A DNA stretch of 64,000 bases from Chionis minor (lineage: Eukaryota; Chordata; Aves; Charadriiformes; Chionididae), in the NCBI GenBank assembly GCA_013398295.1, contig VZSF01009944.1, positions 97,198-161,197 of the forward strand. The letters are read 5' to 3'. The notes below the pieces were generated by a model, which saw only the letters and a program-made list of their open reading frames with translations, had not been told where the DNA came from and ran no database searches. Position 1 is the first letter of the stretch. Every line of letters starts with the position of its first letter. A program made the position numbers and the translations under genes. Shown in pieces: positions 34,677 through 48,987 of the stretch.

Positions 34677-37600
34677 GTTCACAAGCACATGTGCATTTGT
34701 GGATCCCCCAAGCACCAGCATGGCCCCTCTGCCCACTCGGCTCCCCTGCCCAAATCCCGTCGTTAACGCTGTTACCTGGAAGTACCTTTTATGTCCGGAC
34801 TTATTTTTGTTTCTTGGCATGTAGACTTAATCCTCAAACTGTCTGCAACAGCTATTTAATCTCAAGTTACCTACTGATCTCCCACGGTTATGTTAGCTTG
34901 ATCTTCACTATTACTATGGACATAGCTCTTCAGATGACTGCTAATTGTGTTTGAGGAGCTAATCCTATTTTTGTTATTAAGAAGAATGATAAAGATGAGA
35001 TACACTGATATAATTCTGGCACCTTGATGTACTAGTTCTTAAGTGTTTTCTGCTTTGCAATGATGTATTTGACTCAGGCATGAATAAATTCAATTATTTA
35101 GTTATCACATTTTCAAGGCTAATGATAATTCAAAAAAAGAATTTTAAATCCAAATTATTTTCTTCTGGACTTCAGAGAAATTGGGTTACTTCAATATTGT
35201 TAAAAGAGAATGTGGGCCCACAAAAACTTTCATGACTTACAGGTCATATGTGATAATTCCCATTTACAATTGCTGTTTGAGGCAGCTCACTTTGTCCATT
35301 TTTAATATTTTAGATATACCCTTTATTGCTCATAAATCCATGATCACAAAGAAATGATAGGCCATCTTCATAACATTACTCTGTCACTAACCTCAGTCAT
35401 GCAAGTACAGTTATCCATGTGCAAAGAACAGTCCCAGTCTCTTAAATCTGTACATCTCATCATACTACCATCAGCTGTGGTCATCTGCACTAGGGTGTCC
35501 AAGCAATTCAAACGCAGAAAGCTTTAAGTCTTTATTGAAAAATGGTGACATTCATATATTAATTAAAGCGAAATTTGAAGAAAATACATATGAAGGAACT
35601 TTGACACTTTTATGCAGTAGATGGGAAATCTATCCCATAGTAAGAAACTTGGGGTTTATGTCATTTTCAGTGGACTCTAGAGAACAAGCCAAACAGGACA
35701 ACGGTGTCATGACCCCTCAATTCTCCAGTTCCACCCACGGAACAAACAAATGGGCTTCAATTTTCCACAAGCCACCAAGAACTGCAACTCATATTACTTA
35801 GGGAAATATCTACAATATGGAGTTCAGAAATATTATGTTTTTTAAACTGACAGAACATCAGAAGAGTCTTAAATTCACAAAAAACCTACAGAATTTCAGC
35901 AGAAAATGTTCTCAGAAAAATTAAGTTCAGATCCTTGTAGGAAATGGATAATTCTCAAAGCATTCAGATGCTCATTTCAAATAATCACAGTTCTAAAAAG
36001 CTAAATACTTATGAAAGCTTCTCTGATCTTCGGACTTCCCCCTCTTAATTGTATATCATTATAATCTTATTCTTCACCCTGATCATGTGCCTTATACCAT
36101 TATGCCTCCTCTGCATCTCCATGAGCTATCTGTGAATATTTAGTTTTCCTGACTAGTGAGTTCTCATCATCATAGTTAAATCTGCAGAGTTGAAGCACAT
36201 GTTTAAATTGAAATATTTATCCCATTGTAATAAATATCTTACCATGCTGTTATAGTCTAGGAATAAAAAAAAAATATTGCAACTCATTAAAAAATAACAT
36301 AACAATAAATATTTCTTTTAAAATATTTGCAACTACATGCAACTTTCTGCATCACAGGAGTAGGGCACGCTGCATAAACTGCACAATTTCATCGGTGATA
36401 TTTTCAGCCTTGCCTAATAAAACAATAACACAATTTGTTTTCATTTAAAAATTGAAGTCTAGAACCACAAATGCATTTAGAAAACTTTTTCTCAACTAAA
36501 TCAATGGGAAATATGTCCTTGAAAGAATAACTGACTATAATTTAGTATAGATACAGTATATTTTAGTTGTATTTGCCATCTGATGTTAACCACTGTACAA
36601 CATTAATATGCAAGATCAATATAATTTTCCATTTTCTGTTCCTTATGGTGATTTTTACTGAAGAATTAATTTTCCTCTAAAAAAAATTTGATTAAATGGA
36701 GTTGGTAATGTATGAAAATATGCCTTTTGCAATAAAGTAGATAGCACTTTGTTAAAAAACCCAACAATCTAAATTAAACAAAAAAAAATTAAAGAGACTG
36801 TTTAAAGAGAGTAATAAAATAAATTTCCTCAGTGAAGTATTTTGGGATAACTTCTGAGGCTTTAGGAAGTCAGACTCCAAAAGGAAGGAAGAGGAACAAG
36901 ACACACTGAATTTCACCGTTATTTTTTATTTCTGAGGTACTAAAAATAATAGTGTGTATATATATACATAGTTATATACATATATATAAAAATCCTTGTG
37001 AATGCTACTTTCTACTTGATGTGGATTATGATCTCTAGAATTATTTCTGATACAGGAAGGAGGTTTCGTAATAGTCTTGCAACAATGCTGTTTAACTCCT
37101 ACTTTGTAATGCTAAACATAATAGATTAATATAGATCAAAGCAAATGCCTGAATTCCCTTAAAGGCATTCACTCTCTATAGCGCAAAAGCAAAACAATAA
37201 AAGAGGAAGCAACAGGAATGTGAGGAAAATTACTATTAAGTGATGACCTAAAACTTGATTTTGTTCTTCTGCCAACACCAGTCAAATTGAAAAGACTTTG
37301 TCACATTCTCTAGACACATTGACTGTGAATAAAACACATACCTTAGATTACTGAGGAACTGGTCAAGGACTAGACCTGACATGACATAATTGATTTTGAA
37401 AGCTTGAGAAGGAGTTTAGACCATTGTAGCTAAACTGAAAAACTGTCTAAGTAAATCAGAGTAATAAAATCCTGTCTTAAATGAAAGCTCGTTGTTGATA
37501 AAGGATACATGCATAACCATTATCTTAAGACTAGTCACCATCAGTGAATTCATAAAATATCCAAACTTTCAGAACCATCTACTTAGTCAAATTTGAGTTT

Positions 37601-40600
37601 GTTAGAAAAACAAAATCCCCAGGCCCTTGTGGTCTACTTAGACATTCTGTATGGGTCTAATTAGGCATTCTGGACTATTTAGTCTGCAGAATGTTTTTGA
37701 GGCATAAACCATATAATTGTGTTAGCAGGAGATGTTTTATGCTTTAACAGTGCCAATGAATGTAAAAACATCCTAAAATGACTTTCTTCTAGACAGATTC
37801 CTGGCTGTAGATCCTTTCTAGGAGAAGCTTTCAAACACTCCTGGGTAGGCGTGTAAACACTAATAAGGAAATGGCCTATACACTCTTCTTGCACTTTCTC
37901 TGTTTTCTGCAGTTTAACATACAAATCTGCTTTCTTGTTGTTTGTTTCTTTGTTTGTTTGTTTGTTTGTTTTCAGTTGTCTTCTCAGACCTCCATTATCC
38001 TCCATTCAATGGCTGCTGCAATAGTTAACCTGAACAGTCCTTGGTTTTCACTGGAGTCACACCTGAAATCATTGAGATCCTTGAAAGGAGACCACCTCAT
38101 GGACAGATTAGAGAAGCCCTGATATATCTGCAACAGTGACAAACAATCACGAAGATGTATTTACTGCCTCACATACATCAGGTGAATGAAAGGGTTGGAG
38201 ACAGTCTTGCTTACAGGTAACTTCCTGCACGAGGGGATTATTTTAGAACTTTGTGAACAAATATAAACCATCACCTGCAGCATTAAGCAGAACGATGAAG
38301 ATGGTATAAGAATCGAGATGACCCTTCATAAAGAACCTTAAACTAATCCTGCAAAAAAATCCTGTTCTTCATTGCTGTCCAGAAGAAATATTGGACTAGG
38401 CCACCACTGGTTGCAGAAATAGTCTAAAGGAAAGATTTGGAAAAAAACCCCAAACAAAGAACAACCAAAAAAAACCCCAAAACAAACAAATCAAAGCAAA
38501 ACTGTTCAGACTTTTCCCTTTATTTCCCAAAAATAAAGGTGTGTGAATGAAATTTATCCTTCATGAATGATCGTCTACATAGAAAACAGTGTTTAAGTGA
38601 TAAGCAGTGAGACTGGATTAATGTACAGATGTTTCTTTCTATAGCTTTCATGTTGCTTCATTTAGGGACCTTTTGCTGCGTTTGCTTCTTTTTTTTTTTT
38701 TTTTTTTTACACACTGTATGCATTTTTTTCTTTTTCCACAGTTCCTGTTCCACAAGATGATGTCTTTCTTTTGTGCTATACCACAATGGTTAGAGCACTC
38801 AGGATGTGGGAGAGCAGGTAAAGAACAAAATATAGCATCTGGTTTAAAAAGTGATAATTTATTTGAATGAAACTTTCCAGAGATGATTCTTTATTTAGCT
38901 CAAAACTGTTTCCTGTGTCATGAATTAGATCAAAATTAGATTGTCTTTATCTAAGGAAGGAATGTCTTTCAGGAACCTTCTCAGGAACAGAACTAACAAA
39001 AAGTGTGGCTTGGAAACAAATACTACTTGGAGTCTGTATGTTTTGCAAATCCATTAGGAGTCTGAACCTTATTGAATTTGCTTTGAAAGCTGCATCAGAA
39101 GTGATTAATGCTTAAATATAATGCATTGGCTTGTAATCGCTAAAGGCATGACAGAGGAGATAGAAACTTATTTATAACCTTTTGCAGTCATGCCATAAGG
39201 GTTAAAAAAGATAGGTAGAGTTTTCTTTAAAAATTTTAGCTGTTTTGAGTTGCGTAAATTATCCGCATCATCCAAAGTGAAGATTGCTTTTTTAACTCAA
39301 TAAATACAATGCAGCATTTTCCAAAGAATCAGCATTTTTCCCTCTTGAGTTGTCTGAAAAAGACTCTGAATTCAGAAACCATCTAGCAAAATCTTGCTTA
39401 GCTGTGAAATAAGGCTGAGGATGCTCTGCCAAGCATTACAACAAACTAGCTAAATCATTGACTATAACCCACAACAGAAAGGCTTCTAAATGGAAGACTA
39501 TATGGGCTGGAAACCTTTTCCTGACTAGCAAAAATAGCAGCAGGACAGGGACAAATAGATAAAAGAATGGATTTCCAAGAGCAATACTGTGTTCCACAGA
39601 CAAATGAGGGCATCGTGTTATTGACTTTCTAATGACATTTTACGATATGCCACTCAAGTTTTATTTCTGAATATTTATTTATTTTGAAATATGACTTAAG
39701 CATATAAAATATGACCTAAAATAGCTCCTCTACTCTTCAATATGATAATGTTAATTAATATGTCAATTACAAAAATTAATCGAGGGATTTAAAGTTACAC
39801 AACCATTATTTTTGCAAGGCATGAAGTGGCATATATTTGTGGGTTTATGTTTCAGACCCGACTTTTTTTTTTAATTCATCTGGCGTGTAAAGTATAGCAA
39901 AAGATAGCAATCCTCAATGACGCTAAGACAGGTAGGAATCTTGAAATTAGCTTTTTTGTTGTTCCCAGCAGTCAAATGGTTTCCCATGGGCATCTTTATC
40001 CTGTTCCTGTTTCACTGAATAAAAATACCGAATCTGACCAAAAAGGAGCAAATGCTGATGGACGTGCTTTCTTGTCTCTGACTCTTCTACTTTCTCTTCC
40101 TTACTGAGATTTCAGTAGAACACGGAGAGCTGGTTTACAGAGCAATGAAATCATTACCTTTGTATTTATCACTATTATTTTTGTACATAGGGATGCATAT
40201 AAAATAGCTCAGGGTAAAAAACAAACACTTGAAATTCTAACCTCTAAACTCACCTAATCTATAGCCATACTTAATTTTAAATATTTCTAGCAGTCTTGTT
40301 TTTTAATGAAATTATATGTTTTGTCTAAACTTAAGCCGGCTGATTGTAGGATCTTGATCTGAACACCTAAATATACTTATAAGTACCTAAAGTATGGACC
40401 TGTTCATCAGTTCTAACATTCAGCACTGAGGTTTTTATAAGAGAATCTATTTCTTTTTTGAAAAACATTCTAGAATGTATGTTGTAAAGTATTGCATAAA
40501 GATAAAAAAAGAAAAAAGTAATTTCATTTTTACTTCTGATTCTATTAGTAATACAGAAATTTGAGAAAAATCACGATGCAACCAAAACTATATCATGCCT

Positions 40601-40890
40601 TGTTCCAGGATATTCTGTAGTAAAACAAAGGATACCAGTGTTCCCAGCAGACAAGAAGCAATTCCAGTGAAAGCTCCAGTAACGTAAAAATGCATAGAGG
40701 CCAGGGAATAAGACTGTGGCAATGGTTAAGATGCAGTGTTCTTTTTCATGACATTTACAGTCACATCCCAGTTTGCACTAAGACCTTCTCTTACCTTCTC
40801 TTCTCCCCAGAGACAAAATTTGAACATGCTACTTTGACATTTATGCTTCTGCCCATTTTTGAGGAAATAAACACACACAGCAAGTTAGCG
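34677..40890. other. Unique sequence with minor simple repeats
   Basis: The first 120 bases (34680-34800) are GC-richer than the surroundings and unassigned. Simple repeats include TA-rich sequence at 36952-36988, (TTTG)n at 37935-37971 and 20 T residues at 38689-38708. No gene or transposon is recognised; the 108-codon minus-strand frame at 37679-38005 runs through the TTTG repeat and is not convincing. Confidence 0.5.
37935..37971. repeat. (TTTG)n microsatellite
   Basis: Around nine TTTG units with one TTTC variant. Confidence 0.8.
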
Positions 40891-40892
40891 TT

Positions 40893-40931
<39 letters not shown>

Positions 40932-40948
40932 CTCTCTCTCTCTCTCTC
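40891..40948. repeat. (TTTC)n followed by (TC)n
   Basis: About ten TTTC units run straight into about ten TC units, an all-pyrimidine tract on the plus strand. Confidence 0.9.
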
Positions 40949-41579
40949 GCATTTTTGGGTCCCCTAAAATCTGATGGAAAAGAAAAATATTTTTTTAACG
41001 TGACAAAGGTGTTAAAAGTTTAAGTTGCATGTGTCTTGTTGCTTCCTTCCTTTTTAAAATCCTGAATTTTTAGATAACTGTAAAAGTCTCATTCCAAACT
41101 CATTGTGACTACTGTCTTGCATTAATTTTGGAGCTGGGCCATATTATTCTCCTGAATTTTTTTGACTGTAGTTTTTTCAGGGCTAACAAATTAAAGGGAA
41201 GAAAAAACTATGCATAAAAACTCTCCATAAAAGGTTACATGAAAAGAAATTATAAGACTCAGTTATATATTCAATACCTATAATAAACTCAAGGACTTTC
41301 TCAAACTTGTAGCAGCATCACTGGGACTCATAGCATCAGCATCACTGAAGATATTTGCTTGTATGTCTTGGATTCTTACAAAGCAATATTTAAAAGCTTT
41401 TTTGCTTTTTACAAAAGTAGCATCTTGTTTATTGCAAACGACATTTCTTTTTGTAACCATAACACAGAAGTAGGAAAGAGTTATCTGTTCTATTAAATGA
41501 AGTATGTATTTGCTCAGGATTAATGATCCTTTAGGCAGTGTGACCTCAACTGTTAACAATCTAGGAAAGAAATTAAGGA

Positions 41580-41681
41580 GGAAAAGGAAAAGGAAAAGGA
41601 AAAGGAAAAGGAAAAGGAAAAGGAAAAGGAAAAGGAAAAGGAAAAGGAAAAGGAAAAGGAAAAGGAAAAGGAAAAGGAAAA
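41580..41681. repeat. (GGAAAA)17 hexanucleotide repeat
   Basis: Seventeen perfect GGAAAA units, followed by a short imperfect one, form a 102-bp all-purine tract; neighbouring bases extend the purine run slightly. A six-base unit keeps frame, so it encodes alternating Lys-Arg on the plus strand and Leu-Phe on the minus strand. That explains the 129- and 143-codon open frames here. The perfection suggests recent expansion. Confidence 0.95.
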
Positions 41682-44600
41682 GGAAAGGAAGTTCAAGTGG
41701 GAAGAACATGAACGTTCAAGCGGGAAAGCAGCATACCTGTAACATTATTGGAGACAGAAACAGAAGGAAGAAAGTTACTGATGTATTGCATTATGTTAGA
41801 GGTCCCTGGTGGCCAAAACCTTGGAAAGGTACCATACAAAAAACTGTGAGGCGAGAAGAAATTTCATTCTTACTATTTCATAAACACAGTTAATTCTTGC
41901 AGGGAATTACATTATGTCCCCTGTGTAGAGGAAGGATTGGCAACACGTGAGGGGAAACAACAATTGTCATCAAGCAAATGAGTCATGCAAAATGGGAGAA
42001 TGTTATTAGTGTTCCAGTAAGAAGTATGTCCACGTTTTCACCATTTCCCCTGAGTCATCCACTGTTTCTTGCCTGCGGGGGAAAAAGAAGGAACATTGTG
42101 TCTCTGCTTCTGAAGCTACTTACCCTCGCTGGGGAATGTCTCTCTCCTTTTCAATCTTTCCAACCACAAATTCTTTATTGAGTGACTCCAGAAAAACCAA
42201 ACCAATACAAAGAATTCCACAAGGGTAGGAGCATCTCTGGAGTGTAAGTTTAATGCATACTACTGCAAAAACATCCCTTCACACCACCACACACATGCAC
42301 CAAATAAATACATTCAACATAGAAAACAGAGACTATCAGGATGAATTTCTTGAAGAAAAAAGAACAAGGTCTCATTTTCTTCCTTTGTTGTGATGCTACG
42401 ATGCTACATGCTGCCAGATCCTTCTCTTAAATTGCTCTCTAACAGCTAGATGCCCTCCACAAAGCTGTCACCAGAGAAGAATAGCAAACACCAAGGTTGT
42501 TTTCGTTTGTTTAAGCTCCTGCTGTGCTGCTTGTCTCTAGTATCAAAGTATTACTTTTTCAGAACAAATTTCTTTTAACATATTGTTCTCCCTTTCTAAC
42601 TTTCTGCTTGGTTCACATAACAAAATCTCCACCAAACTCTCACTATTTATTGAAAAAAATTACACTTGCAAAAAAATGCTGCTGAGGTATAGGTTCTCAC
42701 ACATTTAATGAGACGGCAAGAGCTGATAGATTTGTAAGATATGATCCAAAATCATAATTATTAGCTTTTCTGGACTTTGCTATCATGAACTGATATTATG
42801 GTCTATTTATGCTGCTTCCACAGCACAATTAGAAATTTAAACCTTCTGCTTCCAAATTTTGAAACAGGATCTTTTAACTTCCTACTTCTACACCGCTTAG
42901 TACAATGTGGGCCAATCTGTGAATATATTTTAAGTTCTGCAAGTGTATATATTCTATTTTTATATATATATATAAGCAATAATGTCAGTATAAAAAAGTA
43001 GGCAGTGTCTGTTCACTGTCAGAGCTAGTGGTTTTCCTGGCTTTAAACCCTATGGACCTTGTGGGTTTTTTCAACTTTTTCAGTTTATGAAATATTAATA
43101 AATATGCAACACAATATACTAAAATTACTAATGAAAAGTGAGACCAAAATTGTTTAAGAACACAGAAAGAATAAGTAACTATTTAATAAGTCTTTAATTG
43201 CTATATTATCTTCATTAATATACACTGTGGAATATCAGATATGTTAGTAAAAGAAATGAAACCGGTAAGGAAATATACCCCAGAAAGGAAGCATCACCCT
43301 ACTCGCGTTTATTTTTCACCTCATAAATGATGTTTAAAAAGCAGTACTATTTATTAAAACCGTAGTGAGCATTCTGCTTGATTCAGTCAATAGTGTCCTT
43401 CCTCCCAGAAGCTTCAGGGCAATATATGCCATTGTGTTCTCCTAGTCCTATCATTAGTCTTCCTTTTTTTCGATCACGTCTTACCTACCTTGCTTGTGAC
43501 CGGCTCATCAAGTCAAGATGATGAAAATGGATGTTATTAGACCTTCATTTTCACACTGAAATCCTGGAAGGGGAGCTATCCTGCTTACGGCTCTAATTGC
43601 CTTAACAGCACATCTTTCAGCACTTGTTCTTGTGGGTTTGATTCTGAAGCGCTTAGGCTGAGTAGTGCTGTTCTTCTGAGTAGTCTCATTGATACCCAGG
43701 AGCCTTCTCTCACGATTAAGTGCTACTGAGCAGGAGTAAGTATTGTAGAACTGAGCAGTGCCAGGTTATTTCAAAAGGGCAAAGCAACTAGGCACAAATT
43801 CGAGTGAAAGGCAATAGAAACTTTGCTTATCTTACATTTGCCTTCCATGCACAGCTATCCCCCCTACCCGCCCCCACCACCCTTCAGCTCCTGAGTCTCT
43901 CAAGCACATAATAAGCAGAGTTCTAGCGAGTTGGAAACAGCCAATTCAGCTGATTGTGTAGCTGTAGTTCGCTTTTAAGCTAATGCACATTATTCAGGAT
44001 ATTTCTATAGAGTGGAAAAAGTACAGCTTAAAGTGGCCGCAGAGGTTCTGGTGTGCTCTCTTAAGATAATTTTTTTGAGGCTGTCTCCATTAAAGTTGTT
44101 AATTTAGACAAACAAGTGAAAATTATTTATAAAAAGTGAAAATAACATCGTCATTTTATTTTATATGTATTATGTGATTTTCAGAATGAATTAAGTCAGT
44201 TAGCCTTCCAGTTCCCCTTCAAAGTTTAGTAGAACTAGGTACCCAATTCTAATAGCACCAAGCACTGAAGGGAATGTATTCATATACATTTGACACAAAG
44301 ATAAAATTGGTCCTCTCCAATGAATGTTTAAGGCCACTATATAAATGAGAAAATTGCTGTGAATGGTCCTCCCAACAAATAAAATATCTCTAGTAGGAAA
44401 CATAATCTGTAATAGAAGCAGATAAAGGTAAGAAAGCAGCATGATACAGACCCATCCTCAAATACCAGATGCAAAACAGCAGTGTTAGTGGATAAAGGTA
44501 TTTCAGTGTAGAGAGATTTCTTCCCTAACAGAACTGTATGGCTTCCCCTCTCATCACAAGTTCACTTACCTGCACAGAGTACTGCACTCTGTCAGCTTCA

Positions 44601-47600
44601 TACACTTGGGGATTCACAAATCCGTGTGCTAATATCCGGAATTTTTCACCAAATTACGACATCAAGAACATCTCAACGTCAAGAAAAATAACTAAATGAA
44701 AGAAACACTGGATTATTCAGTGGCTAATTAACCCAAACCATGTTTCACACACAGTCTGTGATTTTCAGGTGAATTTCAGGTTGGTTAGTTAAAATCAAAT
44801 CCTAAAAATACATTGAATATTTGTTTCCTTCCACAGAAAACCTTTACACTTACAAATATGGCAAAATAAAATAATTAAGCTAGGGTTTAGCACACAACAT
44901 TGCAATATTGCATAAAATAACAAAATATAGTAAATAGTCTACTCATAGACATATACAGTCCTAAGCTCATTTTAATTTGGCATTGGTTTGAATAAAACAA
45001 GTAAAAAATGTCTAACCTAATTCCTACTGAAATCAGTGGTAAAATGCAGTGGATGTAGTGAAGATACATTATATATTGGTACGTATAAGGTATACCAATT
45101 ATTGGTATTATTATCTAGCTCTCTGAATTATTGTCTAGGCCCCTGAAAATGCTTAGGCATGTTTTATGTTTCCTTCTTTGAGCTTAGATCAGAGGATAAC
45201 TGTCTAATATTGTCCAGAGTCTAATTCTTTGCTCCAAAATGTCACAACTCAAACCACTTGGCTCAACAGGTGTCTAGGTGTTTCTGAAATTCCCCAAGAG
45301 ATTATAAACTGCGAGTGTTTTCTAAACTTGCACAGCACAAAGTATAAAGACCACCAGTGTAGTTGAACATGAGTTTCTTTCTACATTGTTTTTGTAATGA
45401 GGAGCTGTGGATATTTCGTGCCACTTTTGGTTATCACTCACAAAAGCTAGTTCTAAGATCTCTTATCCAGAGAGGATGTTTATGCTTTCTACAGGAAAAA
45501 CCACTGTTACAGTCACCGTTACAGTCACCCATTTTGGCTTTTTTAGTGTTGGTGGCCTGATTCCTTTCCAAATTCTCATATTGTATCTGCCTGCAGTAAA
45601 AGCAATGTTTTGTGCATAGCTTCTTTTTGGTTTGGGTTTTTTTGGTTTTTTGGTGGGTTTTTTTCCAGATACAGATACCTGAGGCAGTCATATTTCAATC
45701 AAGGAACGGTTTCTTGGTGTCCATTGTTATTTTCATGTTCATAACATTCTGGGCTGCTCACATTTTCTTCTTTGAATTACTGTGCTTACTAACAATTATG
45801 TTTTTTATGGTTTTTTTTGTTTCTGTGGTCTTCCTTCTGACATTATGGGCCTTGCAATGTTGTGAACCTTTAGCAGCATCATACTTCTGTACAACATGTC
45901 TAATAACGTTTCCTTAATTAATTTTGCGTGATCCTGGGTGCCTTTTGATACAGTAAAGCCTCTCTTTTCCAAATTCTATTTATTTTATTTTATTTTTTTT
46001 TATCTTTCAGGATCTCTCAATGTAAGTTTCTCTTACGTAGTTGAAGCTTTTACAATGTTTCTGTAATTAAACAATTAAATTGTGATACAAGTCAGTCATC
46101 TATTCTCCAGCAGTCTCAACTTTGTTCAGCAGCAGAATATGAAACAGATATATAAAAACTGAACATTTGTTTAGTTTTCTTATTTGATTTATAATCAGAA
46201 ATCAGGGAGTATATTTTCAATTAGGTTCTTAGCAATTCTTGTGACCATTCTTGTGACCAATTCATTTCCCATAACACATCAGCCAGATTTATCTTTCATG
46301 GTAAGATAGTAAGCCTTCCTAGTATTGGATATTCAACATAGATACATTTGTACTGACATTTGCATCAATGTCCAGCTTTTAGCTTCCCACTGGAAGAAAT
46401 GGAAGTTTGATCACAGGCTCCAATTTTGTGTGAATGTTGAATCTGCTACCTGAAATGTTTCATCTGCTTCTTTAATATAACCTTGCCAGTACAATTTGTG
46501 GTTTTGGTCAGTATCTACTAACTATAATAATTAATCAGCATTCTATGAACCTAACACTTTGTGGGTTTTGTTGCTTAGCAACAGAACTTCCTTCAACAAA
46601 GCACTATTTCTAGAGTCCTTTAACCAGCTTTCATCTTCTGTGGCATTTTTAAATTCAGTTAATCCCTTACTTTTAGAAAACAATACATTTCTAATTTAAA
46701 AAGATAGATTCTTTATTTTTTTACTTCCATTTTAAAAATTGAATTGACACTTAGGAATGACTATAGCTGCACTAACATATTATGCTCGGTAAATACGTGC
46801 AATAAAATCCAAACACCAGTAATCACATCAGTCAAATGTTGTCAGTTCCTTTCATTGCTGTGGGAAATGGACTCTCAATCTTTACAAAATCCCTATCAAA
46901 TCTGTATTAATTAATATCTGCACACAAGCAACAGAGTAGTAAATTATACTTCAGTGTAAACTAAATTCCAAAATTGAGAACAGGACCTTTGTCATTTACA
47001 GACATTTAAAGTTCTAATTGTTAAAATAGATGTTTCTCAGTCCATGAACTCTTCTGTGTCACAAATAATAGCTCTGTTTGGTGCATCAAGGGTTCAGTTT
47101 TTAATTCCACTGTTACGCATAACATTAGTAGAGTTAATATTAGTTCTCTGTTTTATAAGTCTCATCAGCTTAAAGCTAAATTTATCCTCACTCATGCAGG
47201 CAGTAATTACAGAAGGTACTTTCTAAGTTTTCATCCTTTGCAAACAGCATACACATTTAACAAACCTTCAGTCTGATTCTGGCAAATGTTGTATATCCAC
47301 TTTATGTCTGCATCAGATGTTCAGAACTGGAATTATGCCTATGTCAATTTTGGAGTAGTTATAAAATCAATGATATTAGCTCTTTGCAGTAAGGTAAAGA
47401 GGCCATATAGTAGATGAGAATAAAAACAGGAAAATGAAATTTACCTATTTTTAGCTTAGACAGTATAGTTTTACCATTTTTTAATACTTGATTCATAACA
47501 TCAACTGTATCAGTTTACCCACTTTTGTATACATATATAGCATCATAAAAAGGATTTTGGTGGAGAGAAAATTTAGAATGCATAATGAGGTCATTTGGAC

Positions 47601-48982
47601 TCTGTGCTAATGAAGTTAGCCTCTGACAGGTGCTAAATAAACATATATACTGTATGTGTAGATTTATGAATTATATTCTTTTAGTTTTTCAGTATGACTA
47701 GGATTTCACAGTGGTGAAAGCTACGCTCTCCGACATACAGGCTCCACTACGGTTCATTGGTTTACTCTATGTAGCTGTTGGGATAATGATGTGATCTTTA
47801 TCTTTCTCTTTTCACATTATGTGAATTAATTCCATAAACACAATCTTCTACATCCGTGGAGTGTCTCCTGGTAAGAAAATAATATGGGAATACTGAGGGA
47901 TACAACTGTTTCCAGGAAAGTGCCCCATCTGATAGGCATTCTATTAAAATCTGTGTGAGACATGAAAGGATACTTTAAAGTTGCTAGGGTCCTTTCTAGA
48001 ATGGTGCATGCTTGATACATGCTGCATAATATACTTACACAAGCACTAACCAAAAGTTTGGATTACAACAGTTATTTTTACAGACAGCTTTTGAGGTTTT
48101 TTGTTTCTTTTGTTTTTTGTTTTGTTTTCTTTTCTTTTCCCTTTGGAGTGGCTGAATTTTGTTCTTATTTTTACTACAGATGAAAAGACAGAACGTGGAG
48201 AAAACAAAGGTACATTGAAATGAAATATTACTCAAAAATCCTTTGTAATTCTTTCTTTTTGGTATTGCTCCTCCTTCAGATGCTCACTGTGTCTGTTCTT
48301 CACACTTTGTCTTCAGTCCGAACATTGTGAAAGATTGAGAGAACAAAAGATAAGTAGGTTTTTTTCCCCTTTTTCACTTGAACAAGCTTGTTCCTCTCAG
48401 CTTTTCAGCTAATGTCACAGGGAAAAGTCTTGAGGCCTATCACTTATGTACATGACATTAATACAGAAAATCTTCTTGCTAACCCAAAGCATTGGATGGA
48501 GATGTTAAAGAATAATGTATTTGTCTGCAGTATTTTCCATATTGTTCTCTATAATAACTGCTCAGAAGAAAGGACTTGTGAACATACTTTTGTTTCACTT
48601 TTCTTTTTTTGACACAACAGCTGAAAGTGTTGTGCCATTTTTCAAATAATTCATTTTGCCTGGTAACACCATCAGTGCAGTGTTTCTTAAAATGTTGATA
48701 GGGGATAAATACATTTGTGTTAAATAATATAATTTTGTTTTACCAAAACCCACAAATATCTAAAGCTTCTGATCGCTTCAATACAGTTGTCTATTGAAAA
48801 ACTATTTTTCAGACAGAAAATAAAAAAGGAAAAAACACAAGTTCTCATTCAGTTTTCATGGCTGGGAGTGGTTATCTCAAAATTTTAATTGCATGAATGT
48901 AAAAAGGCAGGCAGTTGTGCCGAGTTAGAAGTTTGGGTGAGACTAAACCTATAGAAATAATAATGTCAAACAGACTTTATTA
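41682..48982. other. Unique AT-rich sequence, nothing recognised
   Basis: A C-rich patch lies at 43858-43888, a TA run at 42958-42974, and T/G-rich low complexity at 45630-45665 and 48095-48140. Small tandem duplications occur at 45505-45530 (GTTACAGTCACC) and 46233-46260 (TTCTTGTGACCA). No coding region or transposon is supported. Confidence 0.5.
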
Positions 48983-48987
48983 CTGGA
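48983..48987 (+). repeat. Target-site duplication CTGGA, left copy
   Basis: CTGGA precedes the LTR start TGTT and recurs at 49544-49548. Confidence 0.8.

Noticed and set aside
34562..34954. 130-codon frame with a His-Thr run
   Set aside because: The run is the AC microsatellite; the remainder has no recognisable domain.
41278..41893. 143- and 129-codon open frames with Leu-Phe and Lys-Arg runs
   Set aside because: They are the two readings of the GGAAAA repeat, whose six-base unit cannot create a stop in these frames. No domain lies outside it.
43850..43990. C-rich patch followed by sequence that looks like a conserved enhancer
   Set aside because: Conservation cannot be judged from one sequence and no specific motif cluster supports it.
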